From assembly GCF_946480385.1 (NCBI RefSeq), contig NZ_CAMLJP010000132.1, forward strand, positions 1 to 15,485: a DNA stretch of 15,485 nt, read 5' to 3'. Source of the DNA: an uncultured Azospirillum sp. GTDB lineage: Bacteria > Pseudomonadota > Alphaproteobacteria > Azospirillales > Azospirillaceae. This document shows positions 14,113 through 15,485 of the stretch, piece by piece. The notes below the pieces were generated by a model. It made no database searches. It had not been told where the DNA came from and worked only from the letters and a program-made list of their open reading frames with translations. Position numbers and translations under genes: made by a program. The stretch's first letter is position 1. The number at the start of each line of letters is the position of its first letter.

Positions 14113-14298
14113 GGTTCCGCTTCGACGGAACCCAACAAGACGGAGTCCGGCCCGTCGCCATGGCATGCCCCCGCAGGGCGCCGACGGCAACGGGAACCGG
14201 GCTTGGGAGGATACGGCCTGCCGCCGCGACGGATGCCCCGGCCCAACGGGGCATCCGGTCCGGTCACCGGCATTCGGGCTTCCGCCGCCTTGAGGCGG
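14113..14298 (+). other. Structured leader of the MaoC-Pta gene
   Basis: Three hairpins can be drawn: GGTTCCG/CGGAACC (14113-14132, 6-nt loop), a perfect 10-bp CGGATGCCCC/GGGGCATCCG (14230-14257, 8-nt loop) and CCGCC/GGCGG with a TTGA loop (14285-14298). CCGGT/ACCGG (14255-14270) could compete with the second. None has a T-tract. I do not recognise a known riboswitch class; a cobalamin-type core was looked for and not found. Confidence 0.4.
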
Positions 14299-14343
14299 GG
14301 TCCGTTGGTCGGGCGCCGCGATCCTTTTCAGGAGCATTCTAGT

Positions 14344-15485
14344 ATGGACACCGCCATCGCCGCCCTCTCCGCCGCCCCGGCGGGTCGCAGCGGCCTCGTT
14401 CCGACCGGCAAGAACGGCAGCCCCATGATCGAAAACGTCACGTTCGAGGAAATCCACATCGGCCAGCAGGCTAGCCTGTCGCGCCGCCTGACCATGTCCG
14501 ACATCGAGCTGTTCGCGACGGTGTCCGGCGACCTCAACCCGTCCCATGTGGACGAGGATTACGCCGTCGACCACAAGGTGGTCGGGCATGGCATGTGGTC
14601 GGGCTCGCTGATCTCCGCCGTTCTCGGCACCCTGCTGCCCGGTCCCGGCACCGTCTATGTCGGTCAGGATCTGCGGTTCGAGCGTCCGGTCCTGCTGGGC
14701 GACATCGTTACCGTGACCGTTACCGCCAAGTCCAAGGATGCGGTGCGCAAGACGGTCGTCTTCGACTGCCTCGCCGCCAACCAGGATGGCAAGACCGTTG
14801 CGACCGGCGTCGCCGAGGTGATCGCCCCGACCGAGAAGGTGCGCCGTGCCGCGGCGGAACTGCCGCAGGTGCAGGTGATCCGCCATGACGGCCACGAACT
14901 GATGCTGAAGAAGTGCGAGTCGCTGCCGCCGGTGCCGACCGCCGTCGTCCATCCCTGCGACGAGAGCTCGCTGCGCGGTGCCGTCGAGGCTGCTGAGGCG
15001 AACCTGATCGACCCGGTTCTGGTCGGTCCGGAAGCCAAGATCCACTCCGTCGCCGACATCTATGGCCTCGACATCTCGCGCTACCGCATCGTCGACGTCG
15101 CCCACAGCCATGCCTCGGCCGAGACCGGCGTGCGGCTGGCCCGCACCGGCGAGTGCGAGGCGGTGATGAAGGGCAGCCTGCACACCGATGAGTTGATGGG
15201 CGAGGTGGTGCGGAAGGAAACCGGCCTGCGCACCGGCCGCCGGCTCAGCCACGTCTTTGTCATGAACGTCCCGACCTACCCGCGTCCGCTGCTGATCACC
15301 GATGCGGCGATCAACATCTACCCGACGCTGGAGGACAAGGTCAGCATCGTGCAGAACGCCATCGACCTCGCCAAGGTGCTGGGGACCGAGGTGCCGCGCG
15401 TCGCCATCCTGTCGGCGGTCGAGACCATCAACACCAAGATCGCTTCGACCTTGGAAGCCGCGGCGCTCTGCAAGATGGCCGACCG
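14344..15485 (+). CDS. Bifunctional MaoC-like enoyl-CoA hydratase/phosphate acetyltransferase (3' end outside window)
   Basis: Phosphate acetyltransferase interconverts acetyl-CoA and acetyl phosphate; the fused N-terminal hot-dog domain resembles (R)-specific enoyl-CoA hydratases. Of the product, 380 residues are visible. A 27-residue Ala-rich N-terminal extension precedes the MaoC domain (about 29-150), which keeps the hydratase motif SGDLNPSH with D63 and H68 and the VGHGMWSGSL helix. The phosphate acetyl/butyryltransferase domain starts near 190 (LPPVPTAVVHPCDESSLRGA) and continues through VMKGSLHTDELM and MNVPTYPRPLLITDAAIN to the edge. AGGAG lies 9 bp before the ATG, supporting the long N-terminus over an inner Met at residue 28. 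In relatives an acetate kinase gene often follows; here that would be outside the window. The hydratase activity of such fusions is generally inferred. Confidence 0.93.
   Translation, partial: MDTAIAALSAAPAGRSGLVPTGKNGSPMIENVTFEEIHIGQQASLSRRLTMSDIELFATVSGDLNPSHVDEDYAVDHKVVGHGMWSGSLISAVLGTLLPGPGTVYVGQDLRFERPVLLGDIVTVTVTAKSKDAVRKTVVFDCLAANQDGKTVATGVAEVIAPTEKVRRAAAELPQVQVIRHDGHELMLKKCESLPPVPTAVVHPCDESSLRGAVEAAEANLIDPVLVGPEAKIHSVADIYGLDISRYRIVDVAHSHASAETGVRLARTGECEAVMKGSLHTDELMGEVVRKETGLRTGRRLSHVFVMNVPTYPRPLLITDAAINIYPTLEDKVSIVQNAIDLAKVLGTEVPRVAILSAVETINTKIASTLEAAALCKMAD

Noticed and set aside
14200..14260. Cobalamin riboswitch in the MaoC-Pta leader
   Set aside because: The GGGAA-like stretch and GC hairpins looked suggestive, but the conserved B12-box core could not be found.
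14026..15252. Minus-strand open frame (408 codons) opposite MaoC-Pta
   Set aside because: Shadow of a clearly recognised enzyme; no recognisable domain or ribosome site.

Overview
This window looks like chromosomal DNA from a GC-rich alphaproteobacterium, most likely Rhodospirillales and Azospirillum-like. That is an inference from gene content (Phasin_2-type phasins, a MmcB repair protein behind an alphaproteobacterial LexA box, a D,D-carboxypeptidase with a SPOR domain, a MaoC-phosphate acetyltransferase fusion, many PAS/hybrid kinases), not from any rRNA. No tRNA, rRNA, insertion sequence, prophage or CRISPR array was seen. The very high GC content opens long false frames opposite almost every gene.

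Layout. (1) 1-1141, minus strand: clpS then clpA (cut by the left edge), the N-degron adaptor and its AAA+ unfoldase. (2) 1381-3015, minus strand: two tandem phasin genes. Each ends in an intrinsic terminator and has a sigma70-like promoter with TGCACTGCA-type palindromes next to it, probably operators of the PHB-responsive repressor PhaR. (3) 3305-4871: a stand-alone Anbu proteasome-like peptidase converges on an unrecognised lipoprotein. (4) 5170-6510: a D-alanyl-D-alanine carboxypeptidase with a C-terminal SPOR domain. (5) 6553-9614, minus strand: a soluble PAS histidine kinase, the PD-(D/E)XK protein MmcB behind its own perfect SOS box, and a REC-Hpt phosphorelay protein. (6) 9867-13849, plus strand: two related kinases of the AASHDLRQP type. 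The first is a soluble hybrid with an altered ATPase and a receiver; the second is a membrane CHASE-PAS kinase with intact catalytic boxes. The gap between them holds operator-like sequence. (7) 14344 to the right edge: a MaoC-like hydratase fused to phosphate acetyltransferase, with a hairpin-rich leader.

How the parts may work together. The phasins (granule coat) and the MaoC-Pta fusion (acyl-CoA/acetyl-phosphate metabolism) both belong to carbon storage and overflow. A fourth copy of the phasin operator word lies upstream of the CHASE kinase and could tie that sensor to the same regulon. The two AASHDLRQP kinases and the REC-Hpt protein together hold every module of a His-Asp-His-Asp phosphorelay, but no DNA-binding output regulator is visible. 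No wholly new multi-gene system is evident. The most interesting signals are regulatory (operator geometry at the phasins, the 19-bp palindrome and paired repeats before the CHASE kinase, the structured pta leader), together with the orphan Anbu gene and the unusual kinase pair.
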